NCBI GenBank assembly: GCA_016278325.1
Contig: JADQCB010000002.1
Coordinates: 124,001-188,000, forward strand
Direction: 5' to 3'
DNA length: 64,000 nucleotides
Origin: Actibacterium sp.
GTDB taxonomy: Bacteria > Pseudomonadota > Alphaproteobacteria > Rhodobacterales > Rhodobacteraceae
Of the stretch, positions 9,056 through 19,264 are shown piece by piece. Numbering within the stretch: position 1 is the stretch's first letter; each line of letters starts with the position of its first letter. The position numbers and the translations under genes were made by a program. The notes under the pieces were generated by a model. That model was not told the DNA's origin and made no database searches. It saw only the letters and a list, made by a program, of their open reading frames with translations.

Positions 9056-10432
9056 TCATCCCTGCGGGTTTTCCGCGATCAGCTTTTCGATCTCTGCCAG
9101 GCGCGTGGCGACCATCGCACGATCGCCGCGCGTCTCGATATTCAGTCGCAGCAACGGTTCGGTGTTCGACCGGCGCAGGTTCAGCCGCCAATCGGCGAAA
9201 CTCAGCGACAGGCCGTCCATCTGTGCGATATCGAGCGCCTCGGGGCCATGGCGCGCCAGCACCGCCTCCATCGCCCGATCCGCATCGGCCACCGGAAAGT
9301 TCACCTCGCCCGACGAGGGAAATCTCGCCCGCATCTCGCCCACAAGGGCCGACAGCGGCTGCCCGGTCCGCGCCATCCGCTCGACCACCTTGATCCAGGG
9401 GATCATCCCGCTGTCGCAGAACATGAAATCGCGAAAATAATGGTGCGCCGACATTTCTCCGCCATAAAGCGCACCCTCCTCGCGCATCTTCTGCTTCATG
9501 TAGACATGGCCGGTCCGCGACAGCACCGCCCGGCCGCCCCCTTCGGCGATCGCGGCTTGGGTGTTCCAGATCACGCGCGGGTCATGCACGATCGTCGCGC
9601 CCGGCATGTCCGCCAGGAACGCCCCGGCCAGCAAGGCGACCACATATTCGCCGTCGACGAAGGCCCCGGTCTCGTCGAACAGGAAGCAGCGGTCGAAATC
9701 ACCATCCCACGCCACTCCCAGATCGGCGCCATGCGCGCGCACGGCCCGGGCGGTGGCAGGCCGGTTTTCCACCAGGATCGGGTTGGGAATTCCATTCGGG
9801 AAGGCGCCGTCGGGCATGTGGTTGATCCGCTCGAAGGTCAGCGGCGCGCCCTGCGCCAAAAGCTCGGCCGCGATCGCATCGAAGGCCGGGCCGGCAATGC
9901 CGTTGCCGGCATTGACCACGATCTTCATCGGCCGCAGCTGCGCGGCGTCGACGAACCCCGCCACATGGCGGGCATAGGCCGGGCGCGGCGTTTCCGCCCG
10001 GTATCCGCCCGGCACCGCGGCCGGGGTGAAGGCATCGCCCTGCACCAGCGCCCGCATCCGCGACAACTCCGATTCGGGGTCCAGCGGGCGGCTCGCAGGA
10101 CCGACGAATTTCATCCCGTTATAGTCGATCGGATTGTGCGACGCGGTGACTTCCACCCCACCGGCCGCGTCGAAATGGCTGGTGGCGAAATAAACTTCCT
10201 CGGTCCCGGCCGTGCCGATGTCGATCACATCGCCACCCTGCACGCGGATCCCCTCGATCAGCGCGGCGGCCAGCCCGGGACTGGATTCGCGGCAGTCGCG
10301 CCCGACGACATAGCTTCCTTGCCCCAATACCGTGACAAGGGCCTGCCCGATGCGCCGCGCGATCCCCGCGTCCAGATCGACGCCGACACGCCCACGAATA
10401 TCGTAACTCTTGAAACAGGTCAGATCACGCAT
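9056..10432 (-). CDS. manB: Phosphomannomutase/phosphoglucomutase
   Basis: Alpha-D-phosphohexomutase of 458 residues that interconverts mannose-6-P and mannose-1-P (and possibly the glucose phosphates), feeding GDP-mannose or other sugar nucleotides for polysaccharide synthesis. The phosphoserine loop is TASHNP (Ser98), the magnesium loop DGDFDR lies near residue 237, and the C-terminal phosphate-binding loop reads RRSNTEPLLRLNIE. Length matches E. coli CpsG/ManB. Its place beside yjbF-yjbH supports a role in exopolysaccharide, but the three are not overlapping and may be separate transcripts. Sugar specificity cannot be read from sequence alone. Confidence 0.88.
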   Translation of the reverse strand: MRDLTCFKSYDIRGRVGVDLDAGIARRIGQALVTVLGQGSYVVGRDCRESSPGLAAALIEGIRVQGGDVIDIGTAGTEEVYFATSHFDAAGGVEVTASHNPIDYNGMKFVGPASRPLDPESELSRMRALVQGDAFTPAAVPGGYRAETPRPAYARHVAGFVDAAQLRPMKIVVNAGNGIAGPAFDAIAAELLAQGAPLTFERINHMPDGAFPNGIPNPILVENRPATARAVRAHGADLGVAWDGDFDRCFLFDETGAFVDGEYVVALLAGAFLADMPGATIVHDPRVIWNTQAAIAEGGGRAVLSRTGHVYMKQKMREEGALYGGEMSAHHYFRDFMFCDSGMIPWIKVVERMARTGQPLSALVGEMRARFPSSGEVNFPVADADRAMEAVLARHGPEALDIAQMDGLSLSFADWRLNLRRSNTEPLLRLNIETRGDRAMVATRLAEIEKLIAENPQG

Positions 10433-10573
10433 CGCCTTCCCTTCCGCTCGAATGCCCCGGGCGCATGTTTTCCTACATCGCGGCGCCGTGCAACCCGGGC
10501 GGCGCGCAACAGGCCGAAGCGCGATGGCGCATATCGCCGACGGGCCGCGCCGCGCCCGGCAAAGACGGCGCCG

Positions 10574-11302
10574 CTAACCTTCGCGTGACAACAGCTCCAC
10601 CAGCCGCTGGCGCGCCGGCGGCAAGGGTCGCTCGCCCAGTGCCGGGGCCAGGCGGGTGCGCAGGAAATGACCGGTCATCCGCAGCCCTTCGCCGATTTCC
10701 GGCCCCGCCACCGGCCCCTGCCCCAAAAGGCATTGCGGCAAGGGCAACAACCGATCGGCCCAGGCGCCGGCGCCCGCGACACTGACCGCGCGCCCGGTCC
10801 TGGGCGAGACATAGGCCAGGTCATCGCGACTTCCCGTGACCGCACAGCATGTCAGGTCCAGGCCGAACCCCATCTCCTCCAGCAACGCCAGTTCCCAGCG
10901 CAGATAGGCCAACGGCCAGGCATCGGCATGGCCCAGCAGGTCCAGCATGGTGATCGACCGCGCATAAAGCGCCGGATGCGCCTCGCGCTCGGGCAGGCAA
11001 AAGCACAGCAAGGCGGTGATCGCGTTCAATCCCGCCAGAGACAGCCTTCCCCCCATCGCCACCGCCGCGCGCGATCGGATCGGTTCGACCACGAAATGCC
11101 CCAGATGCGTGTCGAGCCGGGCCTTCCATGTGACATCGAGCTGCGATCCGGGTTGCAGGATCGGCGCGATCCTGCGGCTGGCGCCGCCACGAACCACGCC
11201 GGCATGGCGGCCATGTCCGGCGGTGAACACCTCGATGATCGCCGCGGATTCGCCATGCCGCCGGACCCGCAACAACGCCCCCTCGTCCCGCCATTCGATC
11301 AT
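10574..11302 (-). CDS. recO: DNA repair protein RecO
   Basis: Recombination mediator of the RecFOR pathway that helps load RecA onto SSB-coated single-stranded DNA. The 242 residues begin [27 protein letters not shown], an OB-fold start typical of RecO, and continue with [10 protein letters not shown] and [24 protein letters not shown], the conserved helical domain motif. It is the last gene of the minus-strand run that starts at rpoZ, downstream of era and DUF1491, an order common in Rhodobacteraceae. Confidence 0.93.
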   Translation of the reverse strand: MIEWRDEGALLRVRRHGESAAIIEVFTAGHGRHAGVVRGGASRRIAPILQPGSQLDVTWKARLDTHLGHFVVEPIRSRAAVAMGGRLSLAGLNAITALLCFCLPEREAHPALYARSITMLDLLGHADAWPLAYLRWELALLEEMGFGLDLTCCAVTGSRDDLAYVSPRTGRAVSVAGAGAWADRLLPLPQCLLGQGPVAGPEIGEGLRMTGHFLRTRLAPALGERPLPPARQRLVELLSREG

Positions 11303-11341
11303 CCGCCTTCCCCCGTGGCCCGGGTCACACCCGACAGAGTC

Positions 11342-11671
11342 TCACGAAAGCCCCGGCTCATCCAGCAGATGCCGTCCGCCCCGGTCCTCGACCTCGATCA
11401 CCCACAGATCCGGATCGAAACCGCGCTGGCGGGCGATCGAGGCATCGATGCTGGCCTCGTCGCCTTCGGCCAGAACCACCCAGGCCCGCTCGCCCGTCAC
11501 CGGATCGAAACTGCGCTGAAACAGTTTCGCGCGCTTGTCCAGCGTGTTCAGCTTTACCATGACCGATCCGGCCGTCGCATCGCCCCGCGCCGTGACGAAG
11601 GCCGGAATATCGGCCAGCCGCAGCCGCGTCAGGTAGGCCTGCACCCAGAAATCGGCCGTCAGGCGCGCCAT
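11342..11671 (-). CDS. DUF1491 family protein
   Basis: A small cytosolic protein of 109 residues found mainly in alphaproteobacteria and usually beside recO or era. It starts MARLTADFWVQAYLTRLRLADIP and includes RGDATAGSVMVKLNTLD and the DPDLWVIEVEDR region near its C-terminus. No catalytic motif is visible and no function is known. The ATG at 11671 has GGGGA at good spacing. An upstream GTG (11686) in the same frame is poorly placed. It lies 39 bases before recO and is preceded by copy B of the intergenic element. Confidence 0.8.
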   Translation of the reverse strand: MARLTADFWVQAYLTRLRLADIPAFVTARGDATAGSVMVKLNTLDKRAKLFQRSFDPVTGERAWVVLAEGDEASIDASIARQRGFDPDLWVIEVEDRGGRHLLDEPGLS

Positions 11672-11693
11672 GTCGTCCCCGCGCACCGTCGCG

Positions 11694-11733
11694 GCTTCTT
11701 CTCGGCCGAAATACTCCCGCCGGAGGCGCAGCT
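11694..11733 (-). repeat. Dispersed intergenic element, copy B
   Basis: On the minus strand CTCCGGCGG leads into GAGTATTTCGGCC (11716-11704) and then GAGAAGAAG. It lies between the era stop (11756) and the DUF1491 start. It matches copies at 2681, 22808 and 62526 over about 22 bases. No strong hairpin is attached in this copy. Confidence 0.65.
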
Positions 11734-11755
11734 CTCGCCGATGCGTGCCATGGCG

Positions 11756-12667
11756 TCAGTCACCCTCGTTGAAATCCAGCCCCATCTCGCCATAGCGTTC
11801 CGCGTCCTCCAGCCAGCCGGGCCGCACCTTGACCTGAAGGAACAGATGCACCTTGCGGCCCAGGAAATCCTCCAGCTCGGCCCGCGCCGCCTGGCCCACG
11901 GCCTTTATCGTCTCGCCCTTCCGACCCAGCAGGATGCCCTTGTGCCCCTCGCGGGCGACATAGATCAACTGGTCGATCCGCACCGATCCATCCTTGCGCT
12001 CGTCCCAGGTCTCGGTTTCCACGGTCAACTGATAGGGCAGCTCCTGGTGCAACCGCAGGGTCAGCTTCTCGCGGGTGATCTCGGCGGCGATCATGCGCAT
12101 CGGCAGGTCGGCGATCTGGTCCTCGGGATAGAGCCACGGCCCCGCGGGCAGTTCGCCGGCAAGCCAGTGGCGCAGGTCGTCCACGCCATGGCCCTTCTCG
12201 GCAGAGATCATGAAGGTCCGCGCGAAAGGATAGGCCGCGTTCAGCTTTTCCGACAAGCCCAGCAACACCTCGGCCTTGACCCGGTCGATCTTGTTGATCG
12301 CCAGGGCCACGCGCTGCGGGGCCACCGCCCGCGCGCGCAAGGCGTCCAGGATGGTCTGCACGCCGGGCGTCAGGCCGCGATGCGCCTCGACCAGCAGCAC
12401 CACCACATCGGCGTCGGCCGCCCCGCCCCAGGCCGCGGCCACCATCGCCCGGTCCAGCCGGCGGCGCGGCTGGAACAGGCCGGGCGTGTCGACGAAAACG
12501 ATCTGCGCCTCGCCCTCGATCACGACACCCCGGATGCGGGCGCGGGTCGTCTGCACCTTGTGGGTGACGATCGAGACCTTGGCCCCCACCATCCGGTTCA
12601 GCAGGGTGGATTTGCCCGCGTTGGGCTCTCCAATCAGGGCGACGAAGCCCGCGCGCGTTTCAGCCAT
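11756..12667 (-). CDS. era: GTPase Era
   Basis: Essential GTPase that binds the 3' end of 16S rRNA and helps 30S subunit maturation. All motifs are present in 303 residues: G1 GEPNAGKST (13-21), the switch region VQTTR, G3 DTPG, G4 NKID and G5 SAEKG. A C-terminal KH RNA-binding domain follows, with [15 protein letters not shown]. The ATG at 12667 overlaps the end of rnc by 8 bases, so Era and RNase III synthesis are probably coupled, as in many proteobacteria. Confidence 0.97.
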   Translation of the reverse strand: MAETRAGFVALIGEPNAGKSTLLNRMVGAKVSIVTHKVQTTRARIRGVVIEGEAQIVFVDTPGLFQPRRRLDRAMVAAAWGGAADADVVVLLVEAHRGLTPGVQTILDALRARAVAPQRVALAINKIDRVKAEVLLGLSEKLNAAYPFARTFMISAEKGHGVDDLRHWLAGELPAGPWLYPEDQIADLPMRMIAAEITREKLTLRLHQELPYQLTVETETWDERKDGSVRIDQLIYVAREGHKGILLGRKGETIKAVGQAARAELEDFLGRKVHLFLQVKVRPGWLEDAERYGEMGLDFNEGD

Positions 12668-13349
12668 CTGCCGCCTCCAGCTCTTTCAGAAGCGCACCGG
12701 CGGCGGCCATTTCGGCGGCGCGCTTGGTTCCCGCACTGGCCTGTGCCCGGTGGCCCGATTCCAGCTGCACCGCGATCGTGAAGACCGGGCTGTGATCGGG
12801 CCCGGTCCGGGCGATCTCGACATAGCTCGGCGGGGTCTGTCCGCGCGCCTGCGCCCATTCCTGAAGCGCCGTCTTGGGATCGCGCGAATCCGCCTCGACC
12901 GTGGCGATCCGCTCGGCCCAGATCCGCAAGATCGCGCGGCGCGCGGCCTCGAACCCGGCGTCGAGATAGATCGCGGCGATCACCGCCTCCATCGCGTCGC
13001 CCAGAAGCGCCTCTTTCCGGCGCCCGCCCGAGAGCATCTCGGAGCGGCCCAGTTTCAGCACGGCGCCCAGATCGACGCGGCGGGCCATCGCGGCGCAGGT
13101 CTCCTTGCGCACCAGCGCGTTGAACCGCGGCGCCAGCTGGCCTTCGGTGGCCGCCGTGTCGGCCGAAAGCAGCGCCTCGGCCATGACCAGCCCCAGCACC
13201 CGGTCGCCCAGGAATTCCAGCCGCTGGTTGTCGGGCCGCGTCGCCGAGGAGATCGACGGATGGGTGAGCGCGCGCAGCAACAGCTCCGGCTGCTGGAACT
13301 GATGCCCGAGCCGGCCTTCGAAGGCCCTGATTTCCGCCGAAAGCTTCAC
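12660..13349 (-). CDS. rnc: Ribonuclease III
   Basis: Double-strand-specific endoribonuclease processing rRNA precursors. The 229 residues contain the signature [13 protein letters not shown], with an Arg where many family members have Ser/Ala. The second metal-binding block is [14 protein letters not shown], and a C-terminal dsRNA-binding domain ([10 protein letters not shown]..., [11 protein letters not shown]) is present. The start is the GTG at 13349, overlapping the lepB stop as GTGA. The frame stays open far upstream only because it runs through lepB out of frame. It also overlaps era by 8 bases. Confidence 0.95.
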   Translation of the reverse strand: MKLSAEIRAFEGRLGHQFQQPELLLRALTHPSISSATRPDNQRLEFLGDRVLGLVMAEALLSADTAATEGQLAPRFNALVRKETCAAMARRVDLGAVLKLGRSEMLSGGRRKEALLGDAMEAVIAAIYLDAGFEAARRAILRIWAERIATVEADSRDPKTALQEWAQARGQTPPSYVEIARTGPDHSPVFTIAVQLESGHRAQASAGTKRAAEMAAAGALLKELEAADG

Positions 13350-14134
13350 TCGACCGCCTTGAAGAACCGATCCGCGCGCCATGTCCAGAAGAAGAACAGC
13401 GACCGACCGGCGGCCGAGAACATGATCCGGTCGGCCCGGCCGATCAGGTATTGCGCAGGCAGCATGCCGACACCGCCGCTGACCCGCGGAAAGCGGCTGT
13501 CCTGGCTGTTGTCGCGGTTGTCGCCCATGAAGAAATACTCCCCCTCGGGCACGGTGAAGACCTCGGTATTGTCGGCATAGCCGCCATCGCGGATATTCAG
13601 GATGTGATGCGAGACGCCATTGGGCAGCGTCTCGATGAAACGCTCCTTCTTGCACACACCGCCCTCGCCCACCGGGGCGTTGGAACAATGCGGATAATAG
13701 CCCTGCGGCCCCTGTTTGTGGAAGATTTCCGTGAACATGCCCGCAGGTTCCATCTTGACCGGCTCGCCATTGATGTAAAGCCGGCCATCGCGCATCTGCA
13801 CCGTATCGCCGGGCAACCCGATCAGGCGCTTGATGAAATCCGAGCCGTTGGTCGGGTGGCGGAACACCACCACGTCGCCACGTTCGGGCGCACGCGCCAG
13901 GATGCGGCCCTCGAAGGGGCACAGGCTGAACGGGCAGGAATATTTCGAATAGCCATAGGCCATCTTGTTGACGAACAGGAAATCGCCCACCAGCAGCGTA
14001 TCCTTCATCGAGCCGGACGGGATCCAGAAGGGCTGAAAGAACAGGGTGCGAAAGACGCCCGCGATCAGAAGGGCATAGACGATCGTCTTGATGGTTTCCT
14101 TGATGCCGCCATCGGCCTTGCTCTTGCTTGCCAT
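13346..14134 (-). CDS. lepB: Signal peptidase I
   Basis: Inner-membrane protease that removes Sec and Tat signal peptides. The 262 residues have an N-terminal membrane segment (about 14-32). The catalytic Ser42 lies in [13 protein letters not shown] and the general-base Lys102 in [11 protein letters not shown]. The late boxes are [12 protein letters not shown] and a C-terminal hydrophobic patch, LFFFWTW. The start is the ATG at 14134 ([10 protein letters not shown]); an in-frame upstream start adds 11 residues without support. The stop overlaps rnc. Confidence 0.95.
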   Translation of the reverse strand: MASKSKADGGIKETIKTIVYALLIAGVFRTLFFQPFWIPSGSMKDTLLVGDFLFVNKMAYGYSKYSCPFSLCPFEGRILARAPERGDVVVFRHPTNGSDFIKRLIGLPGDTVQMRDGRLYINGEPVKMEPAGMFTEIFHKQGPQGYYPHCSNAPVGEGGVCKKERFIETLPNGVSHHILNIRDGGYADNTEVFTVPEGEYFFMGDNRDNSQDSRFPRVSGGVGMLPAQYLIGRADRIMFSAAGRSLFFFWTWRADRFFKAVE

Positions 14135-14197
14135 GAAACGCTGCCCTGCCTGTCCGCTGTGATGCACGACGCTTCATGCTGGGGCGGAGGGGGGGAG

Positions 14198-14599
14198 TCA
14201 AGCCACCGGCCGTGCCTCGATCAACACGAAAGCCTGAGCCCAGGGATGATCGTCGGTCAGAGTTACATGCACGATCGCCTTGTGCCCGGGCGGGGTCAGG
14301 TCGGCCAGACGCCCGGCCGCCCATCCGGTCAGCTGCATTACCGGCTGGCCCGTGTCCAGATTGGTCACCGCCATGTCCTTCCATGCGATGCCCATGCGCA
14401 ACCCGGTGCCCAGCGCCTTGGAACACGCCTCTTTCGCCGCCCAGCGCTTGGCATAGGTGCCGGCGGTATCGGCCCTGCGCTCGGCCTTGTGCTGCTCAGT
14501 TGCCGTGAACACCCGGTTGCGGAAGCGGTCGCCATGCCGGTCGAGCACCCGCTGGATGCGTTCGATATTGGCCAGGTCGGTGCCGATGCCCAGGATCAT
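14198..14599 (-). CDS. acpS: Holo-[acyl-carrier-protein] synthase
   Basis: Transfers 4'-phosphopantetheine from CoA to apo-ACP, activating fatty acid synthesis. The 133 residues have the family's metal-binding motifs [10 protein letters not shown] (Asp8) and [16 protein letters not shown], plus the C-terminal strand IVHVTLTDD. It sits 9 bases after the LysE-type gene and ahead of lepB, an arrangement conserved in this group. Confidence 0.95.
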   Translation of the reverse strand: MILGIGTDLANIERIQRVLDRHGDRFRNRVFTATEQHKAERRADTAGTYAKRWAAKEACSKALGTGLRMGIAWKDMAVTNLDTGQPVMQLTGWAAGRLADLTPPGHKAIVHVTLTDDHPWAQAFVLIEARPVA

Positions 14600-14608
14600 C
14601 GCCGCATC

Positions 14609-15232
14609 CTAGATCCGGCCCAGAAGGATCGACAGGCCGGCGGCCCCGAACATCGCGGCAAAGCCGGCCTCGATCCCGCGCCGCGCCCGGGCGTAAAGCG
14701 CGACCGCGCGCCGGGTCGAGAATACCAGGGCATAGCCCACCAACATCGTGATGCTGACCGCGATGCAGGCGGCCAGCAGGGTCAGCACATCGCCGCTGGC
14801 CGCGTCTTGCGGCAATGCGACGGCAAAGACCGAGCCCCAGAAGAAAACCGCCTTGGGGTTCGACAGGTGAATTGCCGCGCCCCTGGCCCAGCCCCGCAAT
14901 GGCGATACAGGCACTGCCCCGCGCGCCGGCACGGCCGCGCCCGGTTGCGCCGCCCGGCGGGCCGCCCCCCAGGCCAGCCAGAGCAGGTAAAGCGCACCGC
15001 CATGGCGCAACAGCGAAAACGCCCAGGCATTCGAGGCCAGCGCCGCGCCCAGGCCCAGCGCCGCCATGCTGCCCCAGAAGAGCGAGCCGGTGCAGACCCC
15101 TGCCGTCACCGCCAGCGCGGCCATGCGTCCCTGCGCCAGGGCCGCGTTCAGGATCGCCATCGTCGCCGGTCCCGGGCTGATCACCGCGATCGCCCAGCCC
15201 GCCAGCAGTGGAAGCAGCATCGCCAGCGTCAT
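14609..15232 (-). CDS. LysE/RhtB-family amino acid exporter
   Basis: Polytopic inner-membrane protein of 207 residues with about six hydrophobic segments. It carries the family signature [15 protein letters not shown] at residues 18-32, the loop [18 protein letters not shown], and the conserved [14 protein letters not shown]. Members export amino acids or homoserine-type compounds; the substrate here is unknown. The start codon overlaps the pdxJ stop (ATGA), placing it inside the pdxJ-acpS run. Confidence 0.88.
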   Translation of the reverse strand: MTLAMLLPLLAGWAIAVISPGPATMAILNAALAQGRMAALAVTAGVCTGSLFWGSMAALGLGAALASNAWAFSLLRHGGALYLLWLAWGAARRAAQPGAAVPARGAVPVSPLRGWARGAAIHLSNPKAVFFWGSVFAVALPQDAASGDVLTLLAACIAVSITMLVGYALVFSTRRAVALYARARRGIEAGFAAMFGAAGLSILLGRI

Positions 15233-15996
15233 CGCGCGCGCGCCGCATCCATCAGGCGGCGCATCTCGCGGATCGCCGGGTCGAGCCCGCGAAAGATCGC
15301 CTCACCGATCAGGAAATGACCGATATTCAGCTCGACCACCTCCGCCAGGGCCGCCACCGGCTGCACCGTGTCATAGCTCAGCCCGTGCCCGGCATGCACC
15401 TCCAGGCCCAGCGCATGGGCATAGGCCGCCATTTCGCGCAAACGCTCCAGTTCCGCATCGCGGGCCGCAAGGTCGCCATCGGCGTGGAAGTCGCAATAGG
15501 CGCCGGTGTGCAGCTCGATCACCGCCGCCCCGATCCGCGCGGCCGCCTCGATCTGGGCCGGTTCGGCAGCTATGAAGATCGACACCCGGCACCCGGCCTC
15601 GGCCAGCGGCGCGATGAAATGCGCCAGGCGGTTCTCTTCCCGCGCGACATCCAGGCCGCCTTCGGTGGTCCGCTCTTCGCGCTTTTCGGGCACCAGGCAG
15701 ACTGCGTGCGGCCGGTGGCGCAGCGCGATCGCCTGCATCTCGTCGGTGGCAGCCATTTCCAGGTTCAACGGCAGCGACAGCGCCGCCATCAGCGCGTCGA
15801 TATCGGCATCCGAGATATGCCGGCGATCCTCGCGCAGATGCGCGGTGATGCCGTCGGCCCCGGCCGCCTGGGCCAGCTCCGCGGCGCGCACCGGATCGGG
15901 ATAGCTGCCGCCCCGCGCATTCCGCACGGTCGCGACATGGTCGATATTCACGCCAAGCCGCAGCCGCCCCAGCGGGTCAGTCCCGGTTATCCCCAT
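15229..15996 (-). CDS. pdxJ: Pyridoxine 5'-phosphate synthase
   Basis: TIM-barrel enzyme that condenses 1-deoxyxylulose-5-phosphate with aminoacetone-3-phosphate to form pyridoxine 5'-phosphate, the last ring-forming step of DXP-dependent vitamin B6 synthesis. The 255 residues contain [19 protein letters not shown], the [12 protein letters not shown] loop, [10 protein letters not shown] and the C-terminal [14 protein letters not shown]. Length and motifs match the family closely. It overlaps the downstream exporter by 4 bases. Confidence 0.97.
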   Translation of the reverse strand: MGITGTDPLGRLRLGVNIDHVATVRNARGGSYPDPVRAAELAQAAGADGITAHLREDRRHISDADIDALMAALSLPLNLEMAATDEMQAIALRHRPHAVCLVPEKREERTTEGGLDVAREENRLAHFIAPLAEAGCRVSIFIAAEPAQIEAAARIGAAVIELHTGAYCDFHADGDLAARDAELERLREMAAYAHALGLEVHAGHGLSYDTVQPVAALAEVVELNIGHFLIGEAIFRGLDPAIREMRRLMDAARAR

Positions 15997-16035
15997 TGCC
16001 TTCGTCCCCCTGTCCTGCCGGGCCGCATCGCCCGT

Positions 16036-16683
16036 TCAAACACCTTCATCGGCCTTGCGCGCCGTTTTGCTGCGCAGGCTGTCCATCTTTTTCTTCAACC
16101 GGGCCCGGCGGTGTTTCTGATAGGCCCGCACGACCGGCAGGCTGAGGTAATAACAGGCCAGCCCGGACACGATCCCCGGCACGATCCCCCCCACCAGGGC
16201 GGGAAAGAACACGTCGTGATAGAACACTGCCAGATGGGTCCAGTTCGCTTCGACCGGGGTGAACAGCGCCAGGAAGTTCTCCAGCAGGTCGCGGGCCGCG
16301 CCGAAGAAACTTTCCAGCACCGAATTGTCGACCTCGCGCTGCAATTCGGTGCCCAGGATGAAATGCCCGGTCTTGAGCGAGATCGCGATGATCGGAATAT
16401 AGGTCAGCGGGTTGCCGAAGAAAGTGCCGATCAGTGCCGCCACCACGTTGCCCTTCATTGCACGTGCCAGCAAGACGGCCAGGATGAAATGCAGCCCGTA
16501 GAACGGGGTGAAGGTCGCATAGACCCCGGCGAAGATGCCGCGCGCGATCCGCTCGGGGCTGTCGGGAATGCGCCGCAACCGGTGGTGCATGTACTGGAAC
16601 GCCCGCGCCCAGCCCCCGCGCGGATACAGGACCTCGACCGCGATGCGGAGCCATGATCGTCTTTCGCGGCGTTTGAAAACCAA
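16036..16683 (-). CDS. DUF2062 domain membrane protein
   Basis: A protein of 215 residues. A basic N-terminus is followed by the DUF2062 region (RIARGIFAGVYATFTPFYGLHF, GTFFGNPLTYIPI) and two to three membrane segments, then a Lys/Arg-rich tail (RRARLKKKMDSL). Members are inner-membrane proteins of unknown function. The gene lies between rsh and pdxJ (21 and 39 bases away), an association kept in this bacterial group, so it is probably part of the same transcript. Confidence 0.85.
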   Translation of the reverse strand: MVFKRRERRSWLRIAVEVLYPRGGWARAFQYMHHRLRRIPDSPERIARGIFAGVYATFTPFYGLHFILAVLLARAMKGNVVAALIGTFFGNPLTYIPIIAISLKTGHFILGTELQREVDNSVLESFFGAARDLLENFLALFTPVEANWTHLAVFYHDVFFPALVGGIVPGIVSGLACYYLSLPVVRAYQKHRRARLKKKMDSLRSKTARKADEGV

Positions 16684-16704
16684 GGCACGTCTTCCTTGTG
16701 GCGG

Positions 16705-18831
16705 TCACGGTTTGCGGGACACGTCCCTGTCGCGATGGATCTCGGCCACGTCGCTTTCGGCTTCCAGCGCCGTCATGACCGTGTGCAGATGTTCCACATC
16801 GCGCAGATCGGTATCTATCAGAAGGCGGTAGAAATCGGGTTTCCGGTCGGCGAAGTGCAGATCCGAGATATTGGCCTTCTGCTCGCCGATCAAGGTGCAG
16901 ATCCGGCCCAGAACGCCCGCATCGTTGCGAATCGTCACATTGAGCGTGACGGTATGCGCGGCCGGGTGCTTGCCCGAGTGCCAGTGCAGGTCGATCCAAC
17001 GCTCGGGCTGGTTTTCCAGCTCGGCCAGCGCCGGGCAGTCGATCGCATGGACCACCACGCCACGCCCGCGATACGTGATGCCGACGATTCGCTCGCCCGG
17101 GACCGGCTGGCAACAAGCGGCGCGGGTAAAGCGCTGCTCGGGCGACAGGCCCACCACGGCCCGTTCGGCCGAAACCTCTTCGCCCTTCTCGATCGACAGG
17201 TCGGGATACAGCGCCTCGACCACCTCGCCGGCGCGCAGCTCGGCGCTGCCCAGGCGGGCCAGAACCTCGGCCGCGTTGTCCAGCCCCAGCCTGCGCGCGG
17301 CGGTCTTGAGCGCCTTGTCGGTCGCCTTCTTGCCGACATGCTCGAAGGCCACGCGCGCCAGTTCGCGGCCCAGCTTGATGAACCGCTCGCGGTCTTCCTC
17401 GCGCAGGCTGCGCCGGATCGCCGCCTTGGCGCGGCCCGTCACCACGATGTCCAGCCAGGTGGCTTGCGGGCGCTGGCCCTCGGCGGTGATGATCTCGACC
17501 GACTGACCGTTCTTCAGCCGGGTCCAGAGCGGCACCCGCAGGTGATCGACCTTGGCCCCGACGCAACTGTCGCCGATGCGCGTGTGGATCGCATAGGCGT
17601 AATCCAGCGGCGTCGCCCCCTTGGGCAGCTTGACCACCTCGCCCTTGGGCGAAAAGCAGAAGACCTGGTCGGCATACATCTCCAGCTTGACGTTTTCGAG
17701 GAACTCGTCGTGATCCTCGGCATTGGCGAAACTCTCGTTCAACGCGGCCAGCCATTTGGCCGGGTCCACCGCGAAGGGGTTCTCGGCGCGCACCCCGTCG
17801 CGATAGGACCAGTGCGCGGCCACGCCCGCCTCGGCCACCTCGTGCATCTGCCGGGTGCGGATCTGCACCTCGACCCGCTTGCCGTCGCGCCCCGACACCG
17901 TCGTGTGGATCGACCGGTAGCCGTTGCTCTTGGGCTGGCTGATGTAATCCTTGAACCGCCCCGGCACCGAGCGCCAGCGACGGTGAATCGCCCCCAGCAC
18001 GCGATAGCAATCGGGCTCGGACGTGGTGATGACGCGGAACCCGTAAATGTCGGACAGGCGCGAAAAACCCTGCCCCTTTTCCTGCATCTTGCGCCAGATC
18101 GCATAGGGTTTCTTGGCGCGGCCGAACACGTCGGCCTCGATCCCCTCGCGCGCCAGCTCGGTGCGGATGTCCTGGGTGATCCGGTGGATCACGTCGCCGG
18201 TTTCGCGCTGCAAGGTGATGAAACGCCGGATGATCGAATTGCGCCCCTCGGGGTTGAGAACCCGGAACGCCAGGTCCTCCAGCTCCTCGCGCATCCACTG
18301 CATGCCCATGCGGCCGGCCAGCGGCGCGTAGATATCCATCGTCTCGCGCGCCTTCTGGACCTGCTTTTCATGGCGCATCGAACGGATCGTGCGCATGTTG
18401 TGCAGCCGGTCGGCCAGCTTGACCAGGATCACCCGAAGATCCTTGGACATGGCCATGAAAAGCTTGCGGAAATTCTCGGCCTGGCGTGTCTCCGACGAGG
18501 ACAGCTGAAGATTGGTCAGCTTGGTGACGCCATCCACCAGCTCGGCCACATCGGTGCCGAACATCTCGACCAGTTCGGAATAGGTGGACTTGGTATCCTC
18601 GATCGTGTCGTGCAGCAGCGCGGTGATGATCGTGGCGTCGTCCAGCCGCATCTCGGTCAGGATCGCGGCCACCGAGACCGGGTGCATGAAATAGGGCTCG
18701 CCGGATTGGCGAAACTGCCCTTCATGCATCCGCTCGCCATAGGCATAGGCCCGGCGCAGCGCATCCTCGTTCGTCTTCGGGTTGTAGTTGCGGACCAGCG
18801 AGATCAGGTCGTCGACATCGATCTTCTGCAT
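16705..18831 (-). CDS. rsh: Bifunctional (p)ppGpp synthetase/hydrolase (RelA/SpoT homologue)
   Basis: Stringent-response enzyme of 708 residues that makes and breaks (p)ppGpp. The order is an HD hydrolase domain (ALLHDTIEDT, His74-Asp75; DRLHNMRTI), a synthetase domain (YGFRVIT, KSNGYRSIHTTV), a TGS domain near residue 390-450 (FCFSPKGEVVKLPKGATPLDYAY) and a C-terminal ACT domain from about residue 635. Both catalytic halves look intact, so it is probably the cell's main long RSH. It follows rpoZ by 40 bases, the usual rpoZ-spoT arrangement. Confidence 0.96.
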   Translation of the reverse strand: MQKIDVDDLISLVRNYNPKTNEDALRRAYAYGERMHEGQFRQSGEPYFMHPVSVAAILTEMRLDDATIITALLHDTIEDTKSTYSELVEMFGTDVAELVDGVTKLTNLQLSSSETRQAENFRKLFMAMSKDLRVILVKLADRLHNMRTIRSMRHEKQVQKARETMDIYAPLAGRMGMQWMREELEDLAFRVLNPEGRNSIIRRFITLQRETGDVIHRITQDIRTELAREGIEADVFGRAKKPYAIWRKMQEKGQGFSRLSDIYGFRVITTSEPDCYRVLGAIHRRWRSVPGRFKDYISQPKSNGYRSIHTTVSGRDGKRVEVQIRTRQMHEVAEAGVAAHWSYRDGVRAENPFAVDPAKWLAALNESFANAEDHDEFLENVKLEMYADQVFCFSPKGEVVKLPKGATPLDYAYAIHTRIGDSCVGAKVDHLRVPLWTRLKNGQSVEIITAEGQRPQATWLDIVVTGRAKAAIRRSLREEDRERFIKLGRELARVAFEHVGKKATDKALKTAARRLGLDNAAEVLARLGSAELRAGEVVEALYPDLSIEKGEEVSAERAVVGLSPEQRFTRAACCQPVPGERIVGITYRGRGVVVHAIDCPALAELENQPERWIDLHWHSGKHPAAHTVTLNVTIRNDAGVLGRICTLIGEQKANISDLHFADRKPDFYRLLIDTDLRDVEHLHTVMTALEAESDVAEIHRDRDVSRKP

Positions 18832-18871
18832 CCGCTCAGCATCCCGCCGGGCGCCCGCGCGCCCGTCCCCG

Positions 18872-19228
18872 TCACCTGGGCCCCTGCGCTTCCATCAGGG
18901 CGCGCAGCAGCTTTTCCTCGGACATGTCGTCCTCGGCCGGCTTGTCGGCGGCACCGCCCCCCATCAGAAGCGACATCGAGTCCTCTTCGGGCTCGTCCAC
19001 CTCGATCTGGGTCTGGTTGCTTTCGATCAGCCGCTCGCGCAGCGCGTCGGCCGACTGGGTCTCATCGGCGATCTCACGCAGCGCCACGACCGGGTTCTTG
19101 TCATTATCGCGATCCACGGTGACCGGCGATCCGGCGGAAATCTCGCGCGCCCGGTGGGCGGCAAGCATCACCAGCTCGAACCGGTTGGGAACCTTGTCAA
19201 CGCAATCTTCGACCGTAACGCGGGCCAT
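18872..19228 (-). CDS. rpoZ: RNA polymerase omega subunit
   Basis: Small subunit that stabilises RNA polymerase and forms part of one ppGpp site in proteobacteria. The 118 residues start [30 protein letters not shown] and include the conserved VALREIADE segment. An acidic C-terminal tail ([19 protein letters not shown]) follows, as is usual in alphaproteobacteria. It is immediately upstream of rsh. Confidence 0.96.
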   Translation of the reverse strand: MARVTVEDCVDKVPNRFELVMLAAHRAREISAGSPVTVDRDNDKNPVVALREIADETQSADALRERLIESNQTQIEVDEPEEDSMSLLMGGGAADKPAEDDMSEEKLLRALMEAQGPR

Positions 19229-19264
19229 GGAATACTCCGATCCATCTGGGAAGGTTGAATGCCC

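Noticed and set aside
10667-12781. A 704-codon plus-strand frame over recO, DUF1491 and era
   Set aside because: Antisense shadow. The minus-strand genes have clear family motifs.
13105-13302. Small plus-strand frames inside rnc and lepB
   Set aside because: Antisense shadows without ribosome-binding sites or domains.
12660-14426. A single 588-codon frame covering rnc and beyond
   Set aside because: Only the part from 13349 matches RNase III. The rest reads lepB and acpS out of frame.
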